Below are positions 1 through 6,928 of a DNA stretch of 23,544 bases, one piece after another. Every line of letters starts with the position of its first letter. The first letter of the stretch is position 1. This DNA comes from Gammaproteobacteria bacterium (GTDB lineage Bacteria > Pseudomonadota > Gammaproteobacteria > Enterobacterales > Kangiellaceae): assembly GCA_013372875.1 (NCBI GenBank), contig JABXIW010000320.1, positions 1-23,544 on the forward strand, read 5' to 3'. The position numbers were made by a program, and so were the translations under genes. A model generated the notes under the pieces. That model made no database searches. It was not told where the DNA came from and saw only the letters and a program-made list of their open reading frames with translations.

Positions 1-209
1 GCGACAGTGCCATTGATACCTTCATTGGCCAACAATAAAGTACCTTTAACTTCATTCACAAGCATGACATCAAGTAAAGGTTGACGGATTTGTTCGAAGT
101 TTTCAAGGGTTACAAACTTATATAAAGCGCACACAACCACTTGATTTTCATTAAGATTTTCTTGAGAAACAGCAGAAATATCCGCTGCTGCAGATTCTTG
201 GATAGTCAT
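1..209 (-). CDS. trhO: tRNA uridine-34 hydroxylase TrhO (rhodanese-like, YceA/UPF0176), N-terminal part only
   Basis: The gene runs off the left edge; only about 69 N-terminal codons are visible, starting at an ATG whose last complement base is 209. A GAGG ribosome site lies about 8 bases upstream. After a variable start of about 20 residues comes [19 protein letters not shown], then [15 protein letters not shown]. The Y/F-K-F and LLLAxEGINGTVAG segments are typical of the N-terminal domain of the TrhO/YceA family. Family members oxidise uridine 34 of certain tRNAs to 5-hydroxyuridine, using oxygen, in the cytoplasm. The catalytic rhodanese-domain cysteine lies outside the window and cannot be checked. 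The gene has its own good sigma-70 promoter at 268-296 and appears to be transcribed alone at this end. Confidence 0.85.
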   Translation of the reverse strand, partial: MTIQESAAADISAVSQENLNENQVVVCALYKFVTLENFEQIRQPLLDVMLVNEVKGTLLLANEGINGTV

Positions 210-267
210 TAATTTCCTCGCCTACTGGAACGTAAAACCAGTGCTTATTCGATTAAAATTCGAGCGG

Positions 268-296
268 ATTGTAGGATTTTATGAGCTTTTAGTCAA
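268..296 (-). promoter_or_regulatory. sigma-70 promoter of trhO
   Basis: On the minus strand, TTGACT (complement of 291-296) and TACAAT (complement of 268-273) are separated by exactly 17 bases. This is close to the consensus and sits about 60 bases upstream of the trhO ATG, with no other minus-strand gene start nearby. Seen directly; activity is inferred. Confidence 0.65.
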
Positions 297-314
297 TGAG
301 CTTAAATCAACAAG

Positions 315-1019
315 TTAACGATACCAAAGACGATGCCCTTGATTTTTTAACCAACCTTCTGCAGCTTGATAATTGGAATCGTATTGCGCAACCAGCTGCC
401 AATAGGCTTTGGAGTGATTATGGTGAACTAAATGACAAAGCTCATGCACAATCAAATAATTCATCACATACTCAGGCGCTAGCAATATCAGAGGATTAAA
501 CTGCAATACACCCTTAGCGGTACAGTGTCCCCACTTGCTTTTGGTTTTGCGGAATTTAATTTGCGATATCTTTTGCCATAGATTCATTTCCTTGGCAAAA
601 ATTTCAACTAACTCTGGGATCTCTTGTTTGGCTTGCTGCAACAACCAACGATCCATTAACTTTACTTTGCTTTCCTGCAAATAATCAGAAATTTTTAATA
701 CTAGATTATCGCCATAAAGTTTTGCTGAATTTCGTTTGGCTTGCTCAAAGCTAAGGTTTATCTCATAGCCCATAAATGGAATAGTTGCGCCCTCGACTAT
801 CAGTAAAACTTCTGATTGTTTCTGCTCCTGCTCAAGCAATTTATTTATGATCCATTGGCGCTTTTCAGCAACAAACTCATCAATAAAAGATTGCGGTGTA
901 CCATAAGGCGCACGAACTTCAACTGCGTTTATATGCACGTGAATTGCCACCGTTTTACGGCGTGATCGTTTTATGGTGAAGTCTATATCATTGGGAACTG
1001 ATGTTAAGGCTTGAGTCAT
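315..1019 (-). CDS. YgjP-like metallopeptidase-domain protein (DUF45/M48-type fold)
   Basis: This 234-residue protein carries an HELCH zinc motif (about residues 192-196 from the ATG) followed by HHNHSKAYW, whose histidine six residues after the motif is the expected third metal ligand. The upstream KTKSKWGHC is also typical of the YgjP/DUF45 family, related to SprT and Wss1 metalloproteases. The E. coli homologue YgjP has been linked to UTP pyrophosphatase activity, so peptidase action should not be assumed. The open frame extends two codons to a GTG at 1025; I prefer the ATG at 1019 because neither has a clear ribosome site. It is the last gene of a three-gene minus-strand set, starting only about 10 bases after the stop of the GIY-YIG gene, so it is probably co-translated. 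Length is normal for the family. Confidence 0.85.
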   Translation of the reverse strand: MTQALTSVPNDIDFTIKRSRRKTVAIHVHINAVEVRAPYGTPQSFIDEFVAEKRQWIINKLLEQEQKQSEVLLIVEGATIPFMGYEINLSFEQAKRNSAKLYGDNLVLKISDYLQESKVKLMDRWLLQQAKQEIPELVEIFAKEMNLWQKISQIKFRKTKSKWGHCTAKGVLQFNPLILLAPEYVMNYLIVHELCHLVHHNHSKAYWQLVAQYDSNYQAAEGWLKNQGHRLWYR

Positions 1020-1029
1020 CGGCACAACT

Positions 1030-1329
1030 TTAAGTTATTTCATTAATCACCAACTGGCCACAAGCTAACAATTTTTTTTGCTCAGCAGTTAATTTTTTGA
1101 CTTTGATTTCAGCTTTTAATGCTGCGGATTTATCTACAAAAGCATGATGATAAATCATGGTAAGCGGCTGTTTACCGCGTAAATATTTAGCACATTTTGG
1201 GCCATTAGATTGATGCTCTTCAAAGCGACGCTCTAAATCTAGGGTAATGCCGGTATAAAGTTCTCCTTCGCGACAACGCAAAATATACAAGTGCCAGCCC
1301 TTAGCTTCATCTTTATCTATCTTTGACAT
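1030..1329 (-). CDS. GIY-YIG nuclease superfamily protein (UPF0213/YhbQ type)
   Basis: A 99-residue single-domain protein. The GIY-YIG core appears as LYIL (about residues 14-17) and YTGIT (25-29), followed by the conserved arginine in LERRFEEH and the conserved glutamate near residue 74 in AALKAEIKVKK. This is the short YhbQ/UPF0213 form, with no extra DNA-binding domain. The fold is a metal-dependent nuclease fold; small family members are often placed in DNA repair, but their substrate is not established. The ATG overlaps the stop of the upstream NlpC/P60 gene by one base (TAATG), a strong sign of translational coupling. A YgjP-like gene follows about 10 bases downstream. Pairing with a cell-wall lipoprotein gives no clear shared function. 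Confidence 0.88.
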   Translation of the reverse strand: MSKIDKDEAKGWHLYILRCREGELYTGITLDLERRFEEHQSNGPKCAKYLRGKQPLTMIYHHAFVDKSAALKAEIKVKKLTAEQKKLLACGQLVINEIT

Positions 1330-1820
1330 TAATAGAGCCTGCCAGCTTTTACTAAACGCGTTTTAAAGTAAGGATTATCCATACTACCGATCATCACTTC
1401 TTTACCGCTCGACGGCGCATGAATAAATTTACGACCGCCAATATAGATTGTCACATGACTGGGGGTGGAAGCGGTTCGATAAAATAACAAATCCCCTGGC
1501 TGAATATCTTGTAAAGCTATTGTTTTAGATTGCGCGTATTGTGCTTTGGAAACGCGTGGAATACCGCTGGAAACTTGGCTATGGGTAAAGAGCACCAGTC
1601 CGCTGCAATCAAAACCTTCCAATGGGTTAGAGCCACCGTAACGGTACGGCATTCCAATCATTCTTTTAGCCATGCTGACAATGGCATTGGCTTTATCCAT
1701 ATCATAGGGTTTTGCCCTGTTTGCCCTCGTTTCATAGTCTCTTGGATTTGAAGCGCAAGAAATCAGAATGGCTGTCAGCAAAACCGCACAATATGTTTTT
1801 ATTGAGATCTCTTTATTCAT
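1329..1820 (-). CDS. NlpC/P60 family cell-wall peptidase lipoprotein
   Basis: A 163-residue envelope protein. The N-terminus is a lipoprotein signal with lipobox LISC (cysteine 22), preceded by a hydrophobic stretch from about residue 10. The mature part is a single NlpC/P60 domain: FDCSGL (catalytic cysteine 72), PSHVTIYIG (histidine 122) and the third polar position at FIHAPSSG (histidine 134). MPYRYGGSNP before the cysteine is also typical. Family members cut peptide stems of peptidoglycan, often between D-glutamate and the diamino acid; the closest well-known relatives are the Spr/MepS-type lipoproteins. The residue after the lipid-carrying cysteine is alanine, which favours the outer membrane. 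It is first in a set with the GIY-YIG gene (TAATG overlap) and the YgjP-like gene. No strong promoter stands out in the short gap upstream. Confidence 0.9.
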   Translation of the reverse strand: MNKEISIKTYCAVLLTAILISCASNPRDYETRANRAKPYDMDKANAIVSMAKRMIGMPYRYGGSNPLEGFDCSGLVLFTHSQVSSGIPRVSKAQYAQSKTIALQDIQPGDLLFYRTASTPSHVTIYIGGRKFIHAPSSGKEVMIGSMDNPYFKTRLVKAGRLY

Positions 1821-1886
1821 TGAGAAAAGATTAACACGAGAAAACTGAATTTACACTAAATGCTTCTCAGCTTGGATAAATCCCAT

Positions 1887-2885
1887 TTAAAATAATTTTA
1901 GTGGGTTTTCTTGAATTTCTTGTAACTCAGAAAATTGAGCGCGCAAATCCAAGATGTGCTGTTCCCAATAATTAATCGAATCAAACTGTGGAAATGCCAG
2001 AGGGAAAGCTGGATCTGACCAACGTTCGGCGATCCAAGCGGTATGCTGGATCATGCGCAAAGCTCTTAATGGTTCAATCAATGCAATTTGACGATAGTCG
2101 AAATCACAAAACTCTTGGTAGCCTTCAACAATTTCGGAAAGTTGCTTGATACGGTTACTTCTATCGCCCGACAACAACATCCATAAATCTTGGATTGCAG
2201 GCGCCATTCGCGCATCATCAAAATCAATAAAGTGGGGGTTATCATCACGCCATAAAATATTACCAGGATGACAATCACCTTGAGTGCGGATAAAACTTAT
2301 CTCACCAACCAGGTTCCAATGCTGTTTTACCAGCTTTAATACATCCATCACCAAGCTGCTATAAGCAGTTTTAAGCTCAAATGGAATCGCCTGGTCAATC
2401 ACAAACTGCGCCTTATCATAGCCAAAGGTTTGCGGATTAATTTGCGGTCTATGGATAAATGGCTTGGCCTTCCCAATGGCGTGTATTCGCCCTAAAAAAC
2501 GTCCTAAAGTAAATAAATTATCCAGATTATCTAATTCGGGCGCATGGCCGCCCTTTCGCTCGAAAATGGCAATATAAACGCCATGATATTCAAATAGTGT
2601 TTCACCCTTCAGTTCGATAGGTGGAACGATTGGCAACTCAGCTTCGACCAACTCTTGGCAAAATAAATGCTCTTCTAAGATCTGTTGTTTAGACCAACGC
2701 TCTGGGCGGTAAAATTTGGCAATGATGGGCTGCGAATCTTCAATACCTATTTGATAGACCCTATTTTCATAACTATTAAGGGTTAATATCCGACCATCGG
2801 TCAAATAACCTAAACTATCAATGGCATCGAGAATAAAGTCAGGAGTGAGCTTATCAAAAGGATGTGAAGAGGCTGAACTTTCCAT
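1887..2885 (-). CDS. srkA: stress response kinase A (SrkA/YihE)
   Basis: A 332-residue protein matching the SrkA/YihE family in length and motifs. It has the aminoglycoside-phosphotransferase kinase-like fold: SYENRVYQIG near residues 38-47, an AKFYRPERWS lysine segment, then the catalytic loop GDCHPGNILW (aspartate 204, asparagine 209) and the metal-binding aspartate at about 221 in HFIDFDDAR, followed by QDLWMLLSGD. E. coli SrkA is a cytoplasmic Ser/Thr protein kinase that protects cells from stress-induced death, opposing MazEF-type toxicity. All key residues are present. In E. coli the gene sits upstream of dsbA; here it lies about 37 bases downstream of the SulP transporter on the same strand, so it probably shares that transcript. 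The ribosome site is weak (AGAGG, rather far upstream). Confidence 0.92.
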   Translation of the reverse strand: MESSASSHPFDKLTPDFILDAIDSLGYLTDGRILTLNSYENRVYQIGIEDSQPIIAKFYRPERWSKQQILEEHLFCQELVEAELPIVPPIELKGETLFEYHGVYIAIFERKGGHAPELDNLDNLFTLGRFLGRIHAIGKAKPFIHRPQINPQTFGYDKAQFVIDQAIPFELKTAYSSLVMDVLKLVKQHWNLVGEISFIRTQGDCHPGNILWRDDNPHFIDFDDARMAPAIQDLWMLLSGDRSNRIKQLSEIVEGYQEFCDFDYRQIALIEPLRALRMIQHTAWIAERWSDPAFPLAFPQFDSINYWEQHILDLRAQFSELQEIQENPLKLF

Positions 2886-2922
2886 CTATTTCCCAACCTC
2901 TTCTGAATATGACTTTCTAGAA

Positions 2923-4464
2923 TTATGCCAATTCGTCATCAGCAACAAAGTATTTGGGATCGCGTTTGGTATCTACTTCAACCGCCGCGCCCGCTTTGGT
3001 TAGTAACCTTTGACAATCCGAGCTCAAGTGCAATAAATGCAGTTTTTTGCCGGCATTTTCATAACGCACCGCCAAGGCATCAATCACTTCAATTCCTGAA
3101 TGATCCCAAACCCGCGAATCAGCAAAATCCACATAGACTTCATCTAAGTCATTGCGTGCAGAAAATTGTTCGGCAAAATGGGTGGTTGAACCAAAAAACA
3201 ATGGGCCACTCACCGTGTAATAAGCCTTACCGTTTTTCTCTTGACGACGGACTCGTACGCGTTTTGCGCTCTGCCATGCAAAAACTAATGCTGACAAGAT
3301 CACACCGACAAATACAGCAAATGCAAGGTCAGTTAAGACTGTAACCACAGATACCGTAATTAACACTAAGGCATCCGCCTTTGGAATTTTTCGCATGATA
3401 CGGAAACTTGACCACTCAAAGGTGCCAATAACCACGATAAACATCACACCCACGAGCGCCGCAATTGGGATCTGTTCGATAAGTGGCGATGCAAATAAAA
3501 TAAACATTAATAATGCTACCGCCGCAGTGATGCCAGACAAACGACCGCGGCCACCAGAATTCACATTAATCATGGATTGACCAATCATGGCACAACCGCC
3601 CATACCACCGAAGAAGCCTGTAGTAGTGTTGGCTAAACCTTGAGCAAAACACTCTCGGTTGCCTTGGCCACGGGTTTCGGTGATTTCATCGATTAAACGC
3701 AAAGTTAATAATGACTCAATCAAACCGATCGCCGCTAAAATAAATGCATAAGGAGCAATGATTTTAAGCGTTTCAAAGTTCAAAGGCACGCTCGGAATAT
3801 GAAACTCAGGGAAACCGCCCGCAATAGATGCTACATCGCCCACGGTTTTACTTGGAAGATTAAAGCCAATCGCGATTAGCGAAACGATAATAATTGCCGC
3901 TAATGACGAGGGGATGGCTTTGGTCAGTTTTGGCAAAAACTGAATGATCAGCATGGTAGCAATAATGAGTCCTGCCATTAAATAAAGGCTCTCGCCTTGC
4001 AACCAGGTGCCGTCCAGCCAACCCCATTTACCCTCAGGGGTAAAAGATTGCAGGCTTGGAATTTGCGCTAAGAAAATCACAATCGCTAAGCCATTTACAA
4101 AGCCCATCATCACAGGGTGTGGCACCATGCGGATAAATTTACCAAGCTTCAGCCATCCAGCAAGCATTTGTATCAAGCCCATTAAAACTACGGTGGCAAA
4201 CAGATATTGCACCCCGTGCTGTGCGACGAGCGCCACCATCACAACTGCTAAAGCACCGGTAGCACCTGAAATCATGCCAGGACGACCACCAAAGATAGAA
4301 GTGATCAAACCCACCATAAAGGCAGCATACAAGCCTACTAACGGTTCTACACCCGCAACAAAAGCAAAGGCCACCGCTTCAGGAACTAAAGCTAAAGCTA
4401 CCGTTAAGCCCGATAAGACATCGTTTTTTGCGCTAGCAGTAGTATTTCGTATTAAATCAATCAT
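2923..4464 (-). CDS. SulP-family inorganic anion transporter with STAS domain
   Basis: A 513-residue inner-membrane protein of typical SulP/SLC26 length. The first about 390 residues are a series of hydrophobic helices with family segments such as LVPEAVAFAFVAGV (residues about 26-39), MVGLITSIFGGRPGMISGAT and GGMGGCAMIGQSMIN. After a basic linker (SAKRVRVRRQEKNGK) comes a C-terminal STAS domain with FFGSTTHF and the DxSG-like VWDHSGIEVIDAL. Members carry sulfate, bicarbonate or dicarboxylates with protons or sodium; the substrate cannot be read from sequence alone, and no carbonic anhydrase or sulfur-assimilation gene is adjacent to help. The gene is preceded by a promoter (4540-4568) with a terminator-like hairpin between promoter and start, and is followed by srkA. 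SulP permeases with similar C-termini are common in marine gammaproteobacteria. Confidence 0.92.
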   Translation of the reverse strand: MIDLIRNTTASAKNDVLSGLTVALALVPEAVAFAFVAGVEPLVGLYAAFMVGLITSIFGGRPGMISGATGALAVVMVALVAQHGVQYLFATVVLMGLIQMLAGWLKLGKFIRMVPHPVMMGFVNGLAIVIFLAQIPSLQSFTPEGKWGWLDGTWLQGESLYLMAGLIIATMLIIQFLPKLTKAIPSSLAAIIIVSLIAIGFNLPSKTVGDVASIAGGFPEFHIPSVPLNFETLKIIAPYAFILAAIGLIESLLTLRLIDEITETRGQGNRECFAQGLANTTTGFFGGMGGCAMIGQSMINVNSGGRGRLSGITAAVALLMFILFASPLIEQIPIAALVGVMFIVVIGTFEWSSFRIMRKIPKADALVLITVSVVTVLTDLAFAVFVGVILSALVFAWQSAKRVRVRRQEKNGKAYYTVSGPLFFGSTTHFAEQFSARNDLDEVYVDFADSRVWDHSGIEVIDALAVRYENAGKKLHLLHLSSDCQRLLTKAGAAVEVDTKRDPKYFVADDELA

Positions 4465-4486
4465 CTTCCACTCTAGTATTTCACTT

Positions 4487-4518
4487 AAAAAAACAAAGGC
4501 TGACGATATGCCAGCCTT
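4487..4518 (-). terminator. intrinsic terminator or leader attenuator ahead of the SulP gene
   Basis: On the minus strand a 7-base-pair stem (AAGGCTG with CAGCCTT, arms 4512-4518 and 4496-4502, 9-base loop) is followed by TG and seven T's. It is a convincing rho-independent terminator. It lies downstream of both the SRPBCC gene and the SulP promoter, so it could end the first transcript, attenuate the second, or both. Confidence 0.7.
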
Positions 4519-4539
4519 GAGTATAAATAATAGGCGCGC

Positions 4540-4568
4540 ATTCTACGCAAGCTTTATGCCAACCTCAA
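4540..4568 (-). promoter_or_regulatory. promoter of the SulP-srkA transcript
   Basis: On the minus strand TTGAGG (complement of 4563-4568) is 17 bases from TAGAAT (complement of 4540-4545), followed by the GC-rich discriminator GCGCGCC, a feature often linked to growth-rate or stringent control. The spacer is almost identical to that at 6498-6526 (shared TTGGCATAAA and GCG). The same bases also fit a -24/-12 sigma-54 pattern (TGGCAT, then TTGCG), so the sigma factor is not certain. Confidence 0.6.
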
Positions 4569-4585
4569 GGTAATCCTCTTGACTC

Positions 4586-5023
4586 TTACTGCCCCTCAGC
4601 AAAATCTCTAAAGCGTTCCATAAAAATATAGCTTTGCTTATAAAAGCTTTTCTTCATAAAAAAGCCTAATATTTTCATGGGTATAGAGGTCATCTGATAA
4701 TCCACTCGTGAGTGCCAGCGAGTTTTATTATCATCTAAGGCTTCAAAGCGATTTTCAATATGATTGGTCATTCCCGGTGTTTCGTAAGTGCCACTAAACT
4801 TTTCGGGCAAGTCGCGCTCGAGCACCGTTTCAATCATGGGGCATTCGCGTTTACCCATTTTATAGACCAGTTGCGTCTTAGCGCCTGGCTGCCCCGAGAC
4901 CCCGCTTAAATGCTCATAACTTACTAATTCAGGCTGCCATTGCTTGAGGTTTTCAAAACTATCGAATAATTCAATAACTTGATCAATGGGTTTATTAATA
5001 TCGATATACAGATCCGTCGCCAT
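4586..5023 (-). CDS. SRPBCC superfamily protein (polyketide cyclase/START-like fold)
   Basis: A 145-residue protein with the pattern of the SRPBCC/START-like fold: an N-terminal strand (DLYIDINKPIDQVIELF), a helix and the tryptophan-containing LKQWQPELVSYEHL, a run of strands with KTRWHSRVDYQM, and a long C-terminal helix ending SYIFMERFRDFAEG. Proteins of this fold bind hydrophobic ligands in a deep cavity; without close relatives in hand the ligand is unknown. There is no signal peptide, so it should be cytoplasmic. A ribosome site AAGGA lies about 7 bases before the ATG. It follows the FemAB-like gene on the same strand after about 77 bases, so it may share that transcript. A terminator-like hairpin lies about 70 bases after its stop. 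Confidence 0.8.
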   Translation of the reverse strand: MATDLYIDINKPIDQVIELFDSFENLKQWQPELVSYEHLSGVSGQPGAKTQLVYKMGKRECPMIETVLERDLPEKFSGTYETPGMTNHIENRFEALDDNKTRWHSRVDYQMTSIPMKILGFFMKKSFYKQSYIFMERFRDFAEGQ

Positions 5024-5100
5024 AACTGATTCCTTGGGTGCTTTCTCGAGCTGTTGTTCGAGTAACAGAAAGACCTAGATAGTAGCACAATTAGGCTTAT

Positions 5101-6219
5101 TCAGCGATAAGCACTGTGCTGGCGATAATAACCAAGTCGTTGTTCTGCTTGATGTTTTTCTTGCTCAACCCACCTTAAAATCGACTCTTGATGCTCGTGG
5201 CGAATAATATAATGATAAGAGTTGGTAATAATCGGATCAAACCCGCGCGCTAATTTATGCTCACCTTGTGCGCCCGGCTCAAATACCTCTAGCCCCTTTT
5301 CTATGGCGTATTCAATGCCCTGGTAGTAACAGCTTTCAAAGTGCAAACCACCCGTTTGTTCAAAGGCTCCCCAATAGCGCCCGTATAGGTGACTGTCAGA
5401 AATAAAAAATAAGGATGCAGCTTTGATCTGACCTTGTCGCTTGGCAAAAATCAGCATAGCATTTTCAGGGAATGCCGTTCGCAAACCTTGAAAAAACGCT
5501 AAATTTAATTGCCCCCAACCTGCTTTTTTCTCAAAGGTATGAGTATAAAGTTGATAAAGTAATTCCCACTCTTCATCGCTCACCTCTTTAGCCAGTTTCC
5601 GATGAAAACGCCAGCCTGCCTCGCTAACCTTACGCCTTTCTTGCTGGATATTGCGGCGCTTTTTGGGCTTTAGATTTGCTAAATAATCCTCGAAAGAAGC
5701 ATAATTTTGATTACGCCAATGAAACTGTATATCTGAGCGCTCAATAAACCCTAGTGATTTAAGCGACGTTTGGGAACCAAGATCAGGGAAGTTCAAATGC
5801 CAACTGCTGATTTGATATTGCTCCAGCCATTCTGCAATAGTCGTTGCCCAGGATTGCAATTGCACATGATTCAACTCACCTAGGATCTTAGGCGCCAAGC
5901 AAGGCGTTAAAGGTGTCGCCGTTAGCAGTTTAGGATAGTAATCGAGCCCTAATTGTTGATAGTAGTTAGCCCAAGTCCAATCAAACACATACTCACCATA
6001 GGAGTGGCTTTTGACATAACTGGGGATGACTGCCAGCAAGTTTGTTTGCTGCTCATCCTCATACAAGCACAAGTGTAAAGGTTGCCAGCCATTTTCTTTG
6101 GTAACTACGCCAGAGTCTTCGAATAGCTTCAATAGCTCATAACTCGCCAACGGGTTACTATTTTTTGGCCACTGTTCTGGCTTAATTTGGCTAATGCTTA
6201 TTTGCGGAATAAATTTCAT
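5101..6219 (-). CDS. FemAB-like / GNAT-fold acyltransferase family protein (PF04339 type)
   Basis: A roughly 372-residue protein of the family described as peptidoglycan biosynthesis/recognition (PF04339), with two linked GNAT-like halves. Supporting segments are FEDYLANLKPKKRRNIQQER in the middle, then AASLFFISDSHLYGRYWGA and FESCYYQGIEYAIEKGLEVF, followed by GAQGEHKLARGF near the C-terminus. These are the signature parts of the family. Members are widespread in proteobacteria; their acceptor is not established, and the link to peptidoglycan comes from distant similarity to FemAB aminoacyl transferases. No signal peptide is seen. The open frame extends three codons upstream to a TTG at 6228; the ATG at 6219 is preferred, though no clear ribosome site is visible for either. 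Just upstream are the mini-protein unit's terminators. Confidence 0.82.
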   Translation of the reverse strand: MKFIPQISISQIKPEQWPKNSNPLASYELLKLFEDSGVVTKENGWQPLHLCLYEDEQQTNLLAVIPSYVKSHSYGEYVFDWTWANYYQQLGLDYYPKLLTATPLTPCLAPKILGELNHVQLQSWATTIAEWLEQYQISSWHLNFPDLGSQTSLKSLGFIERSDIQFHWRNQNYASFEDYLANLKPKKRRNIQQERRKVSEAGWRFHRKLAKEVSDEEWELLYQLYTHTFEKKAGWGQLNLAFFQGLRTAFPENAMLIFAKRQGQIKAASLFFISDSHLYGRYWGAFEQTGGLHFESCYYQGIEYAIEKGLEVFEPGAQGEHKLARGFDPIITNSYHYIIRHEHQESILRWVEQEKHQAEQRLGYYRQHSAYR

Positions 6220-6290
6220 TGAGTTCAAGCTGTAATCGCATAATCCCAGCTTAATACTATCAATAAAAAACTACAATTTTATTGTGGCAT

Positions 6291-6315
6291 AAAAAAGCCA
6301 GGCACTAGGCCTGGC
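6291..6315 (-). terminator. rho-independent terminator of the mini-protein unit (second of two)
   Basis: On the minus strand a perfect 7-base-pair GC-rich stem (GCCAGGC with GCCTGGC, arms 6309-6315 and 6297-6303, 5-base loop) is followed directly by TTTTTT (6291-6296). Confidence 0.85.
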
Positions 6316-6340
6316 AAAAAATAATTACTTAGGAGTAATT
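6316..6340 (-). terminator. first, AT-rich terminator-like hairpin after the mini-protein
   Basis: On the minus strand AATTACT and AGTAATT (6334-6340 and 6323-6329) form a 7-base-pair stem with a 4-base loop, followed by ATTTTTT. It is weaker than the GC-rich hairpin directly after it; together they form a tandem stop. Confidence 0.5.
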
Positions 6341-6372
6341 TAAGGGGTATGAAAAAAATCTAACAAAAACAA

Positions 6373-6453
6373 TTAAATAATGGTAAACGCTACTGTTGCG
6401 AATACTAAAGAGATAATTATTACCTCTAATGCATTTTCAAAATACTCGCTCAT
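6373..6453 (-). CDS. 26-residue single-pass membrane mini-protein
   Basis: A short reading frame, starting MSEYFENALE and ending in a run of hydrophobic residues to VAFTII and TAA. The first ten residues are acidic and polar, and residues about 11-26 are almost wholly hydrophobic, enough for one membrane helix. It is too short for routine gene calling, but the setting is strong: a perfect AAGGAG ribosome site six bases before the ATG, a promoter at 6498-6526 giving a leader of about 40 bases, and two terminators after the stop. Nothing else in the unit could be the product apart from the RNA itself. I do not recognise the family; it does not resemble CydX, CcoM or KdpF as I know them. Such peptides often join membrane complexes or act as type I toxins, but neither role is shown here. 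Confidence 0.7.
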   Translation of the reverse strand: MSEYFENALEVIIISLVFATVAFTII

Positions 6454-6497
6454 TACAGTCTCCTTCGGCTTGCAGCCATTGCCATAACACGGGGCGA

Positions 6498-6526
6498 ATT
6501 CTACGCCTGTTTTATGCCAATTTTAA
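6498..6526 (-). promoter_or_regulatory. promoter of the mini-protein unit
   Basis: On the minus strand TAGAAT (complement of 6498-6503) lies 17 bases from a weak -35, TTAAAA (complement of 6521-6526). The spacer and -10 match the SulP promoter at 20 of 23 positions (TTGGCATAAA, four variable bases, GCGTAGAAT). That similarity is stronger evidence of function than the -35 itself. Confidence 0.6.
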
Positions 6527-6590
6527 GACAAATTCACAAGATACTTTTTAATGCCAATCATTAATTATTCTAATGATAAAGCCAAAGAGG

Positions 6591-6624
6591 AAAGCGTCAA
6601 AGATTTTTACAAAATTGGCGCTTT
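6591..6624. other. long-stem hairpin in the gene-free stretch
   Basis: In the stretch between the mini-protein promoter and the TIGR02647 stop, AAAGCGTCAA (6591-6600) pairs with TTGGCGCTTT (6615-6624) over 10 positions including one G-T, around a 14-base loop. There is no T-run after it on the minus strand, so it is a poor terminator; it may still mark the 3' end of the TIGR02647 transcript. Apart from this and the repeats at 6640-6666, nothing else is seen in 6527-6682. Confidence 0.35.
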
Positions 6625-6639
6625 TCGATGCTCGGAGAC

Positions 6640-6666
6640 TTGAGTGAGTTGAGTGGGTTGAGTAAA
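6640..6666. repeat. three tandem 9-base units
   Basis: TTGAGTGAG, TTGAGTGGG and TTGAGTAAA lie head to tail just past the stop of the TIGR02647 gene. This may be chance slippage; it is short and has no known role. Confidence 0.5.
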
Positions 6667-6682
6667 GAAGTTTAAGATTAAG

Positions 6683-6916
6683 TTATTCAGAAAGCGCTGA
6701 CAGCAAATGATGGGTATGGTTAGCTAATTCGATACCTAAATCGGTCAGATAACCACCATCAGGCTGACTGATAATGCCTTTGTTGAATAAGCGCTCAGTA
6801 GCGGCAATGGCATCAGTTGATGCGTTAGAATGGACTTTCAAGCCTTCCTGTAAAGAGTCCGTCGGGAATAAGACTAACACTTTTATTTCTTCTAGTAATT
6901 GATTATCAACAGCCAT
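6683..6916 (-). CDS. TIGR02647 family small protein (putative DNA-binding)
   Basis: A 77-residue protein starting MAVDNQLLEE. The segments VLVLFPTDSLQEGLKVHS, AIAATERLFNKGIISQPDGG and YLTDLGIELANH match the TIGR02647 family, usually about 77 residues and found in gammaproteobacteria; a winged-helix-like fold and DNA binding have been suggested, but no role is established. The frame stays open to an ATG at 6967, but those extra 17 residues are the translation of the terminator hairpin at 6929-6960, and the ATG at 6916 has its own GGAG ribosome site six bases upstream, so I use 6916. The ribosome site nearly touches the hairpin, so transcription either reads through from the peptidase gene or starts near its end. 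Confidence 0.88.
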   Translation of the reverse strand: MAVDNQLLEEIKVLVLFPTDSLQEGLKVHSNASTDAIAATERLFNKGIISQPDGGYLTDLGIELANHTHHLLSALSE

Positions 6917-6928
6917 TGGGTTCTCCAT

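Noticed and set aside
296..499. Plus-strand open frame of 67 codons
   Set aside because: Lies opposite the well-supported YgjP-like gene and the trhO promoter, with no ribosome site or recognisable motif; a shadow frame.
2925..3344. Plus-strand open frame of 139 codons
   Set aside because: Antisense to the STAS domain end of the SulP gene; no supporting features.
4007..4573. Plus-strand open frame of 188 codons
   Set aside because: Opposite strand of the SulP gene; biased Thr/Ala/Pro/Lys composition typical of an antisense shadow, no ribosome site and no family match.
6591..6624. Terminator call for the TIGR02647 gene
   Set aside because: A stem is there, but the minus strand lacks a T-run after it; kept only as a hairpin.
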